Shown: in pieces, positions 1 through 5,811 of the stretch | Numbering within the stretch: position 1 is the first letter of the stretch | How the letters are laid out: the number at the start of each line of letters is the position of its first letter | Source: Acidimicrobiales bacterium | GTDB taxonomy: Bacteria > Actinomycetota > Acidimicrobiia > Acidimicrobiales > Palsa-688 | DNA: 13,101 bases | Assembly: GCA_030039575.1 (NCBI GenBank) | Contig: JASHVH010000015.1 | Location: 1 to 13,101 of the forward strand | Direction of reading: 5' to 3' | The notes under the pieces: model-generated | The model's database searches: none | Seen by the model: the letters and a program-made list of their open reading frames with translations, nothing else | Told to the model about the DNA's origin: nothing | Translations under genes and position numbers: made by a program

Positions 1-348
1 GGGCAGCGTGGGGCTGTCATCGGCGGTCCCGCGATCAGTCCCCGGTGGGTCGGGATTGGGGTTCTCCATCGTGGCGGCGAGATCGGCCGCCTCCTGGTCG
101 GTGTAGTGGAATGCAGGCAGGTTCGGGAACATCGTCCCGAAGCACATTGGCGTCGCCGGCACGGCGTCGGGAGCAGTGGGCCCGCTGCCGGTACCCCCCT
201 GGCCGTCCACGCTGCCGGCCGCGCAGGTGCTAGTACTGGCAGCCACTGCCGGGGCGGCGTTCACGATGCCGATACTTCCCACTGTCAGTGTCCCCGCCGC
301 CACTACGGGAACCACAGACATCCTCATCAACTTTCGCCTTTTCGCCAC
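1..348 (-). CDS. Secreted protein, N-terminal part only; possible animal-type haem peroxidase
   Basis: The frame is open for 116 codons from a GTG at 348 to the left edge, so the C-terminus lies outside the window. GTG was chosen because an AAAGGAG Shine-Dalgarno sits about 7 nt upstream and the product then begins with a textbook signal peptide: a basic n-region (AKRRKLMRM), a hydrophobic core and an AxA cleavage site near residue 36 (APAVA/AS). The mature part is rich in Gly, Pro and Thr. It then reads CFGTMFPNLPAF followed by EAADLAATM and a DDSPTLP stretch. From memory of the family, FGxMFPxLPxF about 30-40 residues before a TLPAGFTYLGQF-type segment is typical of actinobacterial animal-haem-peroxidase-like proteins. 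The catalytic domain is not in the window, so peroxidase is an inference and export is the firm part. It is divergent from the sigma factor gene. Confidence 0.6.
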   Translation of the reverse strand, partial: MAKRRKLMRMSVVPVVAAGTLTVGSIGIVNAAPAVAASTSTCAAGSVDGQGGTGSGPTAPDAVPATPMCFGTMFPNLPAFHYTDQEAADLAATMENPNPDPPGTDRGTADDSPTLP

Positions 349-411
349 CCCGTTCTCCTTTCTTCGCTCGAGGTCCGGTACATTCGGTTTCATCGTCGGC
401 GTAGGCGTTGC

Positions 412-459
412 GTTACGGGAATTTTCTGTGTAACAACGGCCGCTAACGAGCGATATAGA
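412..459 (+). promoter_or_regulatory. Candidate promoter with dyad upstream of the sigma gene
   Basis: This AT-rich patch lies in the 349-539 divergent gap. A 5-bp inverted repeat, GTTAC (412-416) and GTAAC (430-434), overlaps a possible -35 GTAACA (430-435). A possible -10 TATAGA (454-459) follows after 18 bp. Each hexamer matches four of six consensus positions. It could drive the leader ORF and sigma gene, with the dyad as an operator or ECF autoregulatory site. The evidence is weak because it is sequence pattern only. Confidence 0.25.
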
Positions 460-493
460 AAGCGTTTTTGCCCGGGCACACCAGGAGGGGGTG

Positions 494-538
494 ATGTCTC
501 CCGCGCGGGGACAGCCGGGACGGCAGCGGGGGGCTTGA
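494..538 (+). CDS. Candidate 14-codon leader peptide before the sigma factor
   Basis: ATG at 494 is preceded by AGGAGGGG (483-490), a better ribosome-binding site than any available to the sigma gene itself. The frame gives 14 residues, rich in Arg, Gly and Pro (MSPARGQPGRQRGA), and ends in TGA at 536-538, one base before the sigma GTG at 540. Such spacing would allow translational coupling. The two frames differ, so this is not an N-terminal extension of the sigma factor unless the sequence contains a frameshift. Expression is not demonstrated. Confidence 0.3.
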   Translation: MSPARGQPGRQRGA

Positions 539-539
539 C

Positions 540-1163
540 GTGGGGGGGTACGTGGCTCGCCTCGGAACCAAAGGACCGTGTGACAGAGCTTTGGCGCACC
601 TCAACGAGCCCGAGCAGCTTGACGAACAGGCCCTTGTCATCGCCGCCGGTACCGGGGACGGCGATGCCTGGGAGATCCTGTACCGCCGGCTCTATCCGCG
701 CCTACGGGCCTATGTCGGCCGGAGGGTCGATGCCGGTCACGTGGAGGACACAGTGAGCGAAACCATGACGCGGGCAGTCCGCGGCATCGACAGCTACCAG
801 CCGGGCCCGGCCGGGTTCGACGGCTGGGTGTTCGGCATAGCCCGCCGGGTCTGCGCCGACTACCACCGGCACAGGGTGCGTCTGCGGCGCCAGGACGGGG
901 CGGCCGCCGGGATGGCCGAGGTGATCGAGGACGGGCGGGCCCCCGGTGACCCGGCGGCCGCCGCCGACGAGCACGCCGAGTTGCGGCGGGCGTTCGAGTT
1001 GCTGCTCCCGGGCGACCAGCAAGTACTCGAGTTGCGGGTTATCGCCGGGCTGTCGGTGGAACAGGCCGCCTGGGTCCTCGAGAAGGCCCCGGGTGCCGTC
1101 CGCACGGCCCAGTCCCGCGCCCTCGGACGGCTCCGCCAGCTGATCAAGGCGCACGATGACTGA
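540..1163 (+). CDS. ECF-type RNA polymerase sigma factor
   Basis: The product has 207 residues, the usual size of an extracytoplasmic-function sigma-70 factor. Residues about 42-115 form region 2: AWEILYRRLYPRLRAYV helix, then VEDTVSETMTRAVRGID and the GWVFGIARRVCADYHRHR core-binding and -10-recognition segment. Residues about 143-203 form region 4, with LLPGDQQVLELRVIAGLSVEQAA and the VRTAQSRALGRLRQL helix-turn-helix that reads the -35. There is no region 3, as expected for ECFs. The GTG at 540 follows a G-rich ribosome-binding site (GCGGGGGG) at 6 nt; in-frame starts further up are excluded by a stop at 492. GTG 552 is the alternative. The gene overlaps the next one by 8 nt, so the two are probably co-translated and functionally linked. 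Confidence 0.9.
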   Translation: MGGYVARLGTKGPCDRALAHLNEPEQLDEQALVIAAGTGDGDAWEILYRRLYPRLRAYVGRRVDAGHVEDTVSETMTRAVRGIDSYQPGPAGFDGWVFGIARRVCADYHRHRVRLRRQDGAAAGMAEVIEDGRAPGDPAAAADEHAELRRAFELLLPGDQQVLELRVIAGLSVEQAAWVLEKAPGAVRTAQSRALGRLRQLIKAHDD

Positions 1164-1899
1164 GCCGATAGCAGGACGTCCTCAGCCGGCCGCCGACGAG
1201 GCGCTCCTGGAACAGCTGACGGCGGCCCTATACCCGCGGCCACTGACGCCGTCCCCCGAGAGTGTGGCGGCCCTCCGGCGGGCCGTGGGACAGAAATGGA
1301 GGCCATCCGGCGGGCCCGGGGTGATCGGGCAGCTGGCTTCATGGGCGCGGCGGTTGCAGCGGACGGGGGCAGTCGTCGCCGCGTTGGCGGGGGTGGCCGT
1401 TGGTGGTACGGGGGTGGCACTAGCCGCCAAAGGATCGATCCCCCGCCCAGTCCAGTACACGCTGCACGGGCTCCAGTACACGCTGCGCGACCTGGGGTTT
1501 GCGGTACCGTCGTCGGCCGCTCACTACAACGTTGGCCACCCACCGGTGGAGGTCGGCCCTGAGGCGGCCCCGCAACCGGCACCGACCACGCCGCCGCGGG
1601 GTAGCACCGAACCGGTGGCTACCGCGGCCACCTCGCAGACGGTCTCCGCCCCCGGCCGGCCCTCCGGACGCCGCCTTTCCGGGCGCAGCGTGACGAAGGT
1701 GCAGCTCGTTTCGACGCCGGCCGTAAGTTACCCTGATAATCCGCTGGCGGCCGGCCGGCCGTCACCACCAGCGACCAGCAAGGCCCCGGCACACGGCATT
1801 GGTCGGGCGAACGGTTGCAGCACGCCGGCCTCCCTTCGTGGCCCACTGGCCGTACCTTGCGCTCACAAAGGCAGCCCCCGTGCCGGCCCAGACCGGTAG
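1156..1899 (+). CDS. Single-span membrane protein, probable regulator (anti-sigma-like) of the upstream ECF factor
   Basis: The start ATG lies inside the last codons of the sigma gene (ATGACTGA overlap), the classical arrangement of a sigma factor and its cognate regulator. The 247-residue product has a cytoplasmic-looking N-terminal part (1-69) with two amphipathic helical stretches, one transmembrane segment at about 70-91 (VVAALAGVAVGGTGVALA), and a long low-complexity Pro/Ala/Thr/Ser-rich tail expected outside the cell. I see no HxxxCxxC zinc-binding anti-sigma motif, so this is not a ZAS-type protein by sequence; function is inferred from position and topology. Two adjacent heptads, VQYTLHG and LQYTLRD (residues about 99-112), come from a 21-bp tandem duplication. 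The C-terminal 60 residues look unstructured. Confidence 0.75.
   Translation: MTEPIAGRPQPAADEALLEQLTAALYPRPLTPSPESVAALRRAVGQKWRPSGGPGVIGQLASWARRLQRTGAVVAALAGVAVGGTGVALAAKGSIPRPVQYTLHGLQYTLRDLGFAVPSSAAHYNVGHPPVEVGPEAAPQPAPTTPPRGSTEPVATAATSQTVSAPGRPSGRRLSGRSVTKVQLVSTPAVSYPDNPLAAGRPSPPATSKAPAHGIGRANGCSTPASLRGPLAVPCAHKGSPRAGPDR
1451..1492 (+). repeat. 21-bp tandem duplication within the anti-sigma-like gene
   Basis: The 15-mer TCCAGTACACGCTGC occurs at 1451-1465 and again at 1472-1486, a period of exactly 21 bp, so the reading frame is kept. The duplication encodes two QYTL-containing heptads just after the membrane span. The near identity at DNA level suggests a recent in-frame slippage event. 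Confidence 0.7.
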
Positions 1900-2090
1900 G
1901 GAGGGCCACCGACGTCGCCATCGAGGACAAGGAGCAAGGCGGCGTTGCCGGTGGACGAACGCAGCGATCGGGCAATCGCCCATGCCTGTCACGCGGTCGG
2001 TCATGCACCGCTCGGACCGTTCGTGAGCCCACCGGTCTCGAAGCTGCGCCGTGGGCCAGTGACCGGTTGGCGGGCGTAGGCACAGGTCTG
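1900..2090. other. Convergent gap; no clear feature
   Basis: This stretch separates the 3' ends of the anti-sigma-like gene and the ABC-2 permease gene. The only structure seen is a small hairpin, GCGAT-CGGGCA-ATCGC, without a T-run. No convincing gene or intrinsic terminator is visible. Confidence 0.4.
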
Positions 2091-2849
2091 TCATCTCGAC
2101 CTGGGGACATCCCGCTTGCCCAGCCGGTTTACGGCTGTCCCAAGACCCAACAGGCTTGCTGCGGCGGCGATAACAACGGCGTGCCAGATGGGCCCTGCAG
2201 GTCTCCCGATGAGGTCTGAGGCGCTCGCTGCCAAACGCGTCGGCATCCAGGACAAGACACCTGGCACGCTTTCAAGCAAAGCGAGGACAAGGAACATCCC
2301 CACGGCGGCGCCGGCCACGCTGAGGACACTTCGGGTGACACTGGAAAAGAAGGCCACACTGCTGCCGACGAAAAGCAGCCATACCGCCTCGAGCAGGAAA
2401 CCGATCGCAAGCGGTCCGAAGGACAGCGGTCCTATCAACACAGAGGTTTCGTACCAGGCCCCCACTGTGCCGAACGCCAAGGCGAGAACACTCGCGGTCA
2501 TCACGGTGACGAACCGCGGCAGTAGTAGCCCGGCCCCGCTGCGCACACGGGTGCGGTAAAACACGGCCAGGACCGGGTTAGCGTCAACCGAGACGCTGGC
2601 GGCCACCACCATGACTACGACCAAAGTCCCGAGCGAAGAGATGTTATTGGCAAAGTTCTGGACGCCGTCGACCGGCTTCGGTGCGGGAAGGATGAGCTTC
2701 GCCCCGTTCGTGGTGCTCCCTTTGAGCAGTTCCGGGAGGTAGTGCACCAGCACCGGGCCGCCGAAGCCGAGTATTACGAAAACCGCAAAAAGCGCCACCA
2801 ACCGCCGCGTCCTCATCAGGCGCAGTAGCTCGAGTTGCCATGGGCTCAT
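2091..2849 (-). CDS. ABC-2 type transporter permease
   Basis: The 252-residue protein has about six hydrophobic segments: near residues 18-38, 70-92, 108-130, 137-160, 170-192 and 215-235. After the first segment comes an extracytoplasmic loop with LPELLKGSTT. This layout fits membrane subunits of ABC-2 type exporters, which pair with a separate ATPase. The start ATG (2849) overlaps the ATPase stop by ATGA, so translation is coupled and the two subunits form one transporter. The basic C-terminus (RLGKRDVPRSR) suggests a cytoplasmic end. The transported substrate cannot be told from sequence; drugs, lipids, peptides and antibiotics are all known for the family. Confidence 0.8.
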   Translation of the reverse strand: MSPWQLELLRLMRTRRLVALFAVFVILGFGGPVLVHYLPELLKGSTTNGAKLILPAPKPVDGVQNFANNISSLGTLVVVMVVAASVSVDANPVLAVFYRTRVRSGAGLLLPRFVTVMTASVLALAFGTVGAWYETSVLIGPLSFGPLAIGFLLEAVWLLFVGSSVAFFSSVTRSVLSVAGAAVGMFLVLALLESVPGVLSWMPTRLAASASDLIGRPAGPIWHAVVIAAAASLLGLGTAVNRLGKRDVPRSR

Positions 2850-3772
2850 TGGCGCACCAGCGCCTTATGCCCCGCTTGGCGGTACGGGCCGGTCTCGGTC
2901 AGTTCGAAGAAGATGTCCGCCAGGTTGGCGCCGGCCCGGCCGTACTCGATCAGCCGGGCGCCGCTGTCGGCTATAAGCCGGGCGATGTGCTCTTCGGCTG
3001 CTTTGGCGTCGTCCACGTCGACTATGAGCTCTCCCGGCCCCTCCTCCCGCACTCTGCGGGCCCAACCTGTGTTCTCGATCAGAGCCTTCAGGCGGTCCGC
3101 TGGTGGGCGCACCAACACCCGGAGCGCCGGCGCCGCCTTTGCCAACAAGTCAGTGACGGGGCCCTGAAAGACGAGCCGGCCATGGGCCAGGACGCCGATC
3201 CCATCGCAGATCCTCTCCACGTCGGCCAGGTCATGACTGGACACGATCACGGTCACCGAGCCTCCGAGGCCGGCCAGGAGGTCTATCACTTCCCAACGGC
3301 CGGCCGGGTCGAGCGCGGCGGCCGGCTCGTCAGCGATCAGCAGCCTTGGCTGCCCGACCAAGCCCGCAGCTATGCCGAGGCGCGAGAGCATGCCGCGTGA
3401 GAAACCGCCGACCCGGCGCTTTGCCGCGTCGGCCAGCCCGACGTGGCCGAGGATCTCCAAAACGGCGCCTCCAGCCGGCCGCTTGCCCAACAAACCTGCA
3501 GCTGCGTCAAGGACTTCGACGGCAGTCAACCAGGGTTCGAACTCGGGCGTATCGGGGCAATACGCCACCCGGTCGGGGGCGACGCCCCACTCGATGGTGC
3601 CCTCAGTGGGGTGGCGCAGCCCGGCAAGCATCTCGAGGGTCGTGGTTTTGCCCGAACCGTTCGGTCCCACCAGGCCGTAGATGGCGCCGGGGGCGACTTC
3701 CAGGTCGAGGCCGTGCACGGCTTCTGTGTCGCCGAACCTTTCGGACAGGCTGTGGGTCCGGAGGCCGCTCAG
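2846..3772 (-). CDS. ABC exporter ATP-binding protein (probable CTG start)
   Basis: This is the nucleotide-binding subunit of an ABC-2/BcrA-type exporter. Counting from the start used here, Walker A is GPNGSGKT (36-43), the signature is FSRGM (124-128, an LSGGQ variant), Walker B is LLIADEP (144-150) and the switch histidine is H180 (SSHD). The Q-loop position reads YCPDTPEF, Asp instead of Gln, a variant I recall in part of this subfamily. A C-terminal domain of about 100 residues follows. ATG and GTG in this frame occur only at 3847 and 3841; using them would add about 25 non-conserved residues and overlap the upstream gene by about 79 nt. CTG at 3772 overlaps that gene's stop (CTGA), has GGGAGG 5 nt upstream, and gives the expected N-terminus ending in LSERFGD. 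It is therefore preferred, without proof. Confidence 0.85.
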   Translation of the reverse strand: MSGLRTHSLSERFGDTEAVHGLDLEVAPGAIYGLVGPNGSGKTTTLEMLAGLRHPTEGTIEWGVAPDRVAYCPDTPEFEPWLTAVEVLDAAAGLLGKRPAGGAVLEILGHVGLADAAKRRVGGFSRGMLSRLGIAAGLVGQPRLLIADEPAAALDPAGRWEVIDLLAGLGGSVTVIVSSHDLADVERICDGIGVLAHGRLVFQGPVTDLLAKAAPALRVLVRPPADRLKALIENTGWARRVREEGPGELIVDVDDAKAAEEHIARLIADSGARLIEYGRAGANLADIFFELTETGPYRQAGHKALVRQ

Positions 3773-3981
3773 CGCTGCCTCCCGACCACGAGGTAGACAA
3801 TGCCACCGAGAGGGATGGAGATAAGACAGACGACCGCCCACACCCACCGCGGCAGGTACCGGACTTCTTCAGAGCGGAAGACGTCCACCAAGCAGAACAC
3901 TTCGAAGGCTACTGCGACCAAGACCAAGGGGACCAGGGCGGCAGCCATAGAACCATCGAGCGTGCCGACTATCGCTATCAT
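3769..3981 (-). CDS. Small membrane protein with stand-alone PLDc_N-type domain
   Basis: This 70-residue protein has two transmembrane segments (about 10-32 and 47-67) joined by a short polar loop, VDVFRSEEVRYLPRWVW. The pattern DVFR...LPRWVWAVVCLISIPLGGIVYLVVGR is the phospholipase D/cardiolipin synthase N-terminal (PLDc_N) signature, which also exists as independent small proteins. No catalytic HKD motif is present, so it is not a phospholipase. ATG 3981 is chosen because the hydrophobic core begins there and the longer upstream frame (to 4308) is antisense to the regulator. No good Shine-Dalgarno is seen, and the start codon lies inside the palindrome at 3976-3995. It is the first gene of the exporter operon, so a partner or membrane-stress role is possible but unproven. 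Confidence 0.75.
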   Translation of the reverse strand: MIAIVGTLDGSMAAALVPLVLVAVAFEVFCLVDVFRSEEVRYLPRWVWAVVCLISIPLGGIVYLVVGRQR

Positions 3982-4001
3982 TACTGATAATGATATTGTC
4001 A
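3976..4001. promoter_or_regulatory. Operator candidate: overlapping AT-rich palindromes between divergent genes
   Basis: TATCATTACTGATAATGATA (3976-3995) is a perfect inverted repeat with 8-bp arms and a 4-bp centre. A second dyad overlaps it: TGATAAT (3985-3991), GAT, ATTGTCA (3995-4001), with six of seven arm positions paired. The site sits between the exporter operon (ATG at 3981, inside the left arm) and the winged-helix regulator (ATG at 4030). It stands out as AT-rich in GC-rich surroundings. The adjacent regulator is the obvious candidate binder. TGATAATGATA also resembles Fur/Zur-type metal boxes, so a metal regulator is a second possibility. Confidence 0.6.
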
Positions 4002-4029
4002 CTTGGCCAGGAAGGCAAGGGAAAAAGCC

Positions 4030-4605
4030 ATGAGTAGCGCCGACCTGCTGCTCCACCCGATACGACTTCGAGTACTCCGTTGCTTTTTGGGTGACCGTGC
4101 CCTCACCACAACCGAGCTGAGGCAAGAACTCGCCGATGTCCCCGTGGCCAGCCTTTACCGTCACGTGGCCCGCCTGGTAAAAGGAGGAGTCCTCGCCGTC
4201 GTCTCGGAACGCCAGGTGCGGGGGGCTGTTGAGCGGACCTATGTCCTGCGCACTTCTGCGGCCACCGTGAACCCGAAAGACGTCGCTGACATGACCCCGG
4301 ACCAGCACCGCCAGGCCTTCCTGGCCTTCATCGCCGGGCTAGTGGGTGACTTCGACCGCTACCTCGCCGGCGGGGACGTGGACTTATACCGCGACGGCGT
4401 CAGCTACAACATGGCTGGCATGTGGTTGGACGAGGATGAGCGCCGAGAATTGGCCCGAGAGATCATCACCGTCCTCCAGCCCCGTCTTGCCAACGCCCCT
4501 AAGGCCGGTCGCAAACGATGGGTGCTCGGCACGGTTGTACTGCCGGGAGACGATGCACCTCGTCCCCGTCGCGGCCGCGCCAAGAAAGCTGACCGCGAGC
4601 GCTAG
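4030..4605 (+). CDS. Winged helix-turn-helix transcriptional regulator
   Basis: The product has 191 residues. Residues about 5-70 form an ArsR/HTH_20-like winged helix: LLLHPIRLRVLRCFLGDRAL, then TTTELRQELADVPVASLYRHVARLVKGGVLAVV with the recognition helix around ASLYRHV, and a beta-wing ending in RTYVL. The rest is helical and acidic (MTPDQHRQAFLAF...DFDRYL...DEDERRELAREI), probably a dimerisation or ligand domain. No metal-binding cysteines are visible. The tail is very basic (PRRGRAKKADRER). ATG 4030 is preferred over TTG 4003 because AAGG/AAGGG lies 8-14 nt upstream and the helix-turn-helix starts at once. It is divergent from the exporter operon across a palindrome, so it probably represses that operon and itself. 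Confidence 0.85.
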   Translation: MSSADLLLHPIRLRVLRCFLGDRALTTTELRQELADVPVASLYRHVARLVKGGVLAVVSERQVRGAVERTYVLRTSAATVNPKDVADMTPDQHRQAFLAFIAGLVGDFDRYLAGGDVDLYRDGVSYNMAGMWLDEDERRELAREIITVLQPRLANAPKAGRKRWVLGTVVLPGDDAPRPRRGRAKKADRER

Positions 4606-4625
4606 CCGCTCGTGGTGAAGGCCAA

Positions 4626-4654
4626 GCCGTCCGACCATTAATGTCCCCGACGGC
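4626..4654. terminator. Possible bidirectional hairpin between convergent genes
   Basis: GCCGTC (4626-4631) and GACGGC (4649-4654) are perfect inverted repeats. They lie between the regulator stop (4605) and the 3' end of the fibronectin-like gene (4667). The loop is 17 nt and there is no T-run, so it is a poor intrinsic terminator by the usual criteria. Its position is the main argument. Confidence 0.25.
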
Positions 4655-4666
4655 AAATCCGCTCGC

Positions 4667-5104
4667 TCATTGGCAGCCCTTCGCGCCGTTCTTGATGGTC
4701 CTCGTGGCTGTTGGACCGGATAGACCACCCACCCAGTTGGTCCCGACCTGGCCCGACACCTCGTAGCTGTACGTCCCTGCTGCCAGGCCCGTGCTGCTCG
4801 TCCAGGCCGTCCCGGTCAGGGTAGCCACAGACGAATAGCTGCCCGAATTGAAGGACTGCCATACCTCGAATTCAGTGGCATTACTGACCGAGGTCCAGGT
4901 GACGGTGATCTGCTGGTTGGACGCTGGTGCGGTGCAGGCTGAAGTGACGGCCGTAGGTGGGGCGGGGAGGGCTTGAGCCTGGGCCCCCGCGGAACTGCTG
5001 GCGCGAAGTGCGACTGTCCAGTTGGATGCGTAGGCGACGCCCGCCACGGACAGGGAGAGCAGCGCGAGGCTGAGGATAGCGATGAGACGAACGATCGGGC
5101 TCAC
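4667..5104 (-). CDS. Exported small protein with fibronectin type III-like domain
   Basis: The 145-residue protein starts with a clear signal peptide (1-26: basic Arg6, core LIAILSLALLSLSVAGVAYA, cleavage after AYA). The mature N-terminus is SNWTVALRASSSAGAQAQ, which resembles the same region of the upstream gene product. Residues about 48-138 look like one fibronectin III fold: PPTAVTSACTAPASNQQITVTW, then NATEFEVWQ, LAAGTYSYEVSGQ and a C-terminal strand. The GTG start at 5104 has AGGGGAG about 7 nt upstream. The gene lies 47 nt behind the other exported protein on the same strand, so they are likely co-transcribed. It has no cell-wall anchor motif and no catalytic residues; a binding or structural role at the surface is the best guess. 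Confidence 0.75.
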   Translation of the reverse strand: MSPIVRLIAILSLALLSLSVAGVAYASNWTVALRASSSAGAQAQALPAPPTAVTSACTAPASNQQITVTWTSVSNATEFEVWQSFNSGSYSSVATLTGTAWTSSTGLAAGTYSYEVSGQVGTNWVGGLSGPTATRTIKNGAKGCQ

Positions 5105-5151
5105 CCTGTTTGCTCCCCTGTCCGGGTTGTTGACCTGAGGCGGTAGAAGGA

Positions 5152-5811
5152 CTAGCTGCTCCAGCCGGACGTCGCCGGGCTGGTCGTGGCGGTGGCGGCA
5201 CCACCCGTAGCCGTAACCCCGGTGAGGGAGGGCATCGAGAAGAAAGTGTTGGCGCAGGCAGCCGGCGCCGATGACGTCATGCTGGCGTCGTTGGTGAACG
5301 TGACGGTCAAGGTGCCGTTGGCGGCCACCGTAAGCGCCGTGGTCAGCGTGTGCGAACTCCCGCTAGTAGCGGTCGAGAAGTTCCAGATCACGTCGCTCGT
5401 GGAGGCGCTGCAGCCCGGTTGGGCGCTGGACAGTGCGCTCGTCGTGTAGCCGGCGGCGTACGTCGAATTGGTCGGCAGGTTGATCGCGGTGATGGTGACT
5501 GGGAACGCGTTCGGGTTGGTGATGGTGGCCACAACGTCGCCAGAGCCACCCGGGTACAACAAGTTCCCGGCCGATGGCGAGGCGACGGCACTGATGCTGA
5601 TGTTAGTGATCGATGCCGACTGGGCTGCGCTCGAAGAGCCGGTCGGCAGCCCAACGACCCAATTGGTCGCGGCATAGGCCCCGGTCCCTACAAGCACCAC
5701 GCCGGTAATGCCTGAAATGACCTTGGCCCCTGTCGACCAGGAGCGGAGGGACCGGCGACTGTGACTTTGGTCGCCCTGTCGGGCCTTGTCCGCTCGGGGA
5801 ATCCAACGCAT
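5152..5811 (-). CDS. Exported beta-sandwich-like surface protein, PGGSGDV/NPN family
   Basis: The product has 219 residues. A long polar n-region carries a Tat-like SRRSLR (18-23), followed by the hydrophobic core VISGITGVVLVGTGAYA and a likely cleavage near residue 47. The mature protein begins ATNWVVGLPTGSSSAAQS, then alternates short hydrophobic and Ser/Thr-rich segments as in beta-sandwich proteins. LLYPGGSGDVVATITNPNAF (85-103) matches, from memory, a widespread actinobacterial secreted family of unknown function. Two cysteines (134 and 187) could form a disulfide. ATG 5811 has AGAAAGGA about 6 nt upstream. It shares the NWxVxL segment with the next gene (47 nt downstream). There is no LPxTG or lipobox. 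Export is confident; the exact role is unknown. Confidence 0.75.
   Translation of the reverse strand: MRWIPRADKARQGDQSHSRRSLRSWSTGAKVISGITGVVLVGTGAYAATNWVVGLPTGSSSAAQSASITNISISAVASPSAGNLLYPGGSGDVVATITNPNAFPVTITAINLPTNSTYAAGYTTSALSSAQPGCSASTSDVIWNFSTATSGSSHTLTTALTVAANGTLTVTFTNDASMTSSAPAACANTFFSMPSLTGVTATGGAATATTSPATSGWSS

Noticed and set aside
106..756. Plus-strand open frame of 216 codons
   Set aside because: It is antisense to the secreted protein and runs through the sigma gene in another frame; its composition is Arg/Pro/His-rich with no recognisable domain.
860..1582. Minus-strand open frame of 240 codons
   Set aside because: It is a shadow of the sigma and anti-sigma-like genes, typical of high-GC DNA, with low-complexity Arg/Pro/Ser content.
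3525..3550. tRNA T-loop-like string AGGGTTCGAACTCGGG
   Set aside because: It lies inside the ABC ATPase coding region and no acceptor, D or anticodon arm with matching pairs surrounds it.
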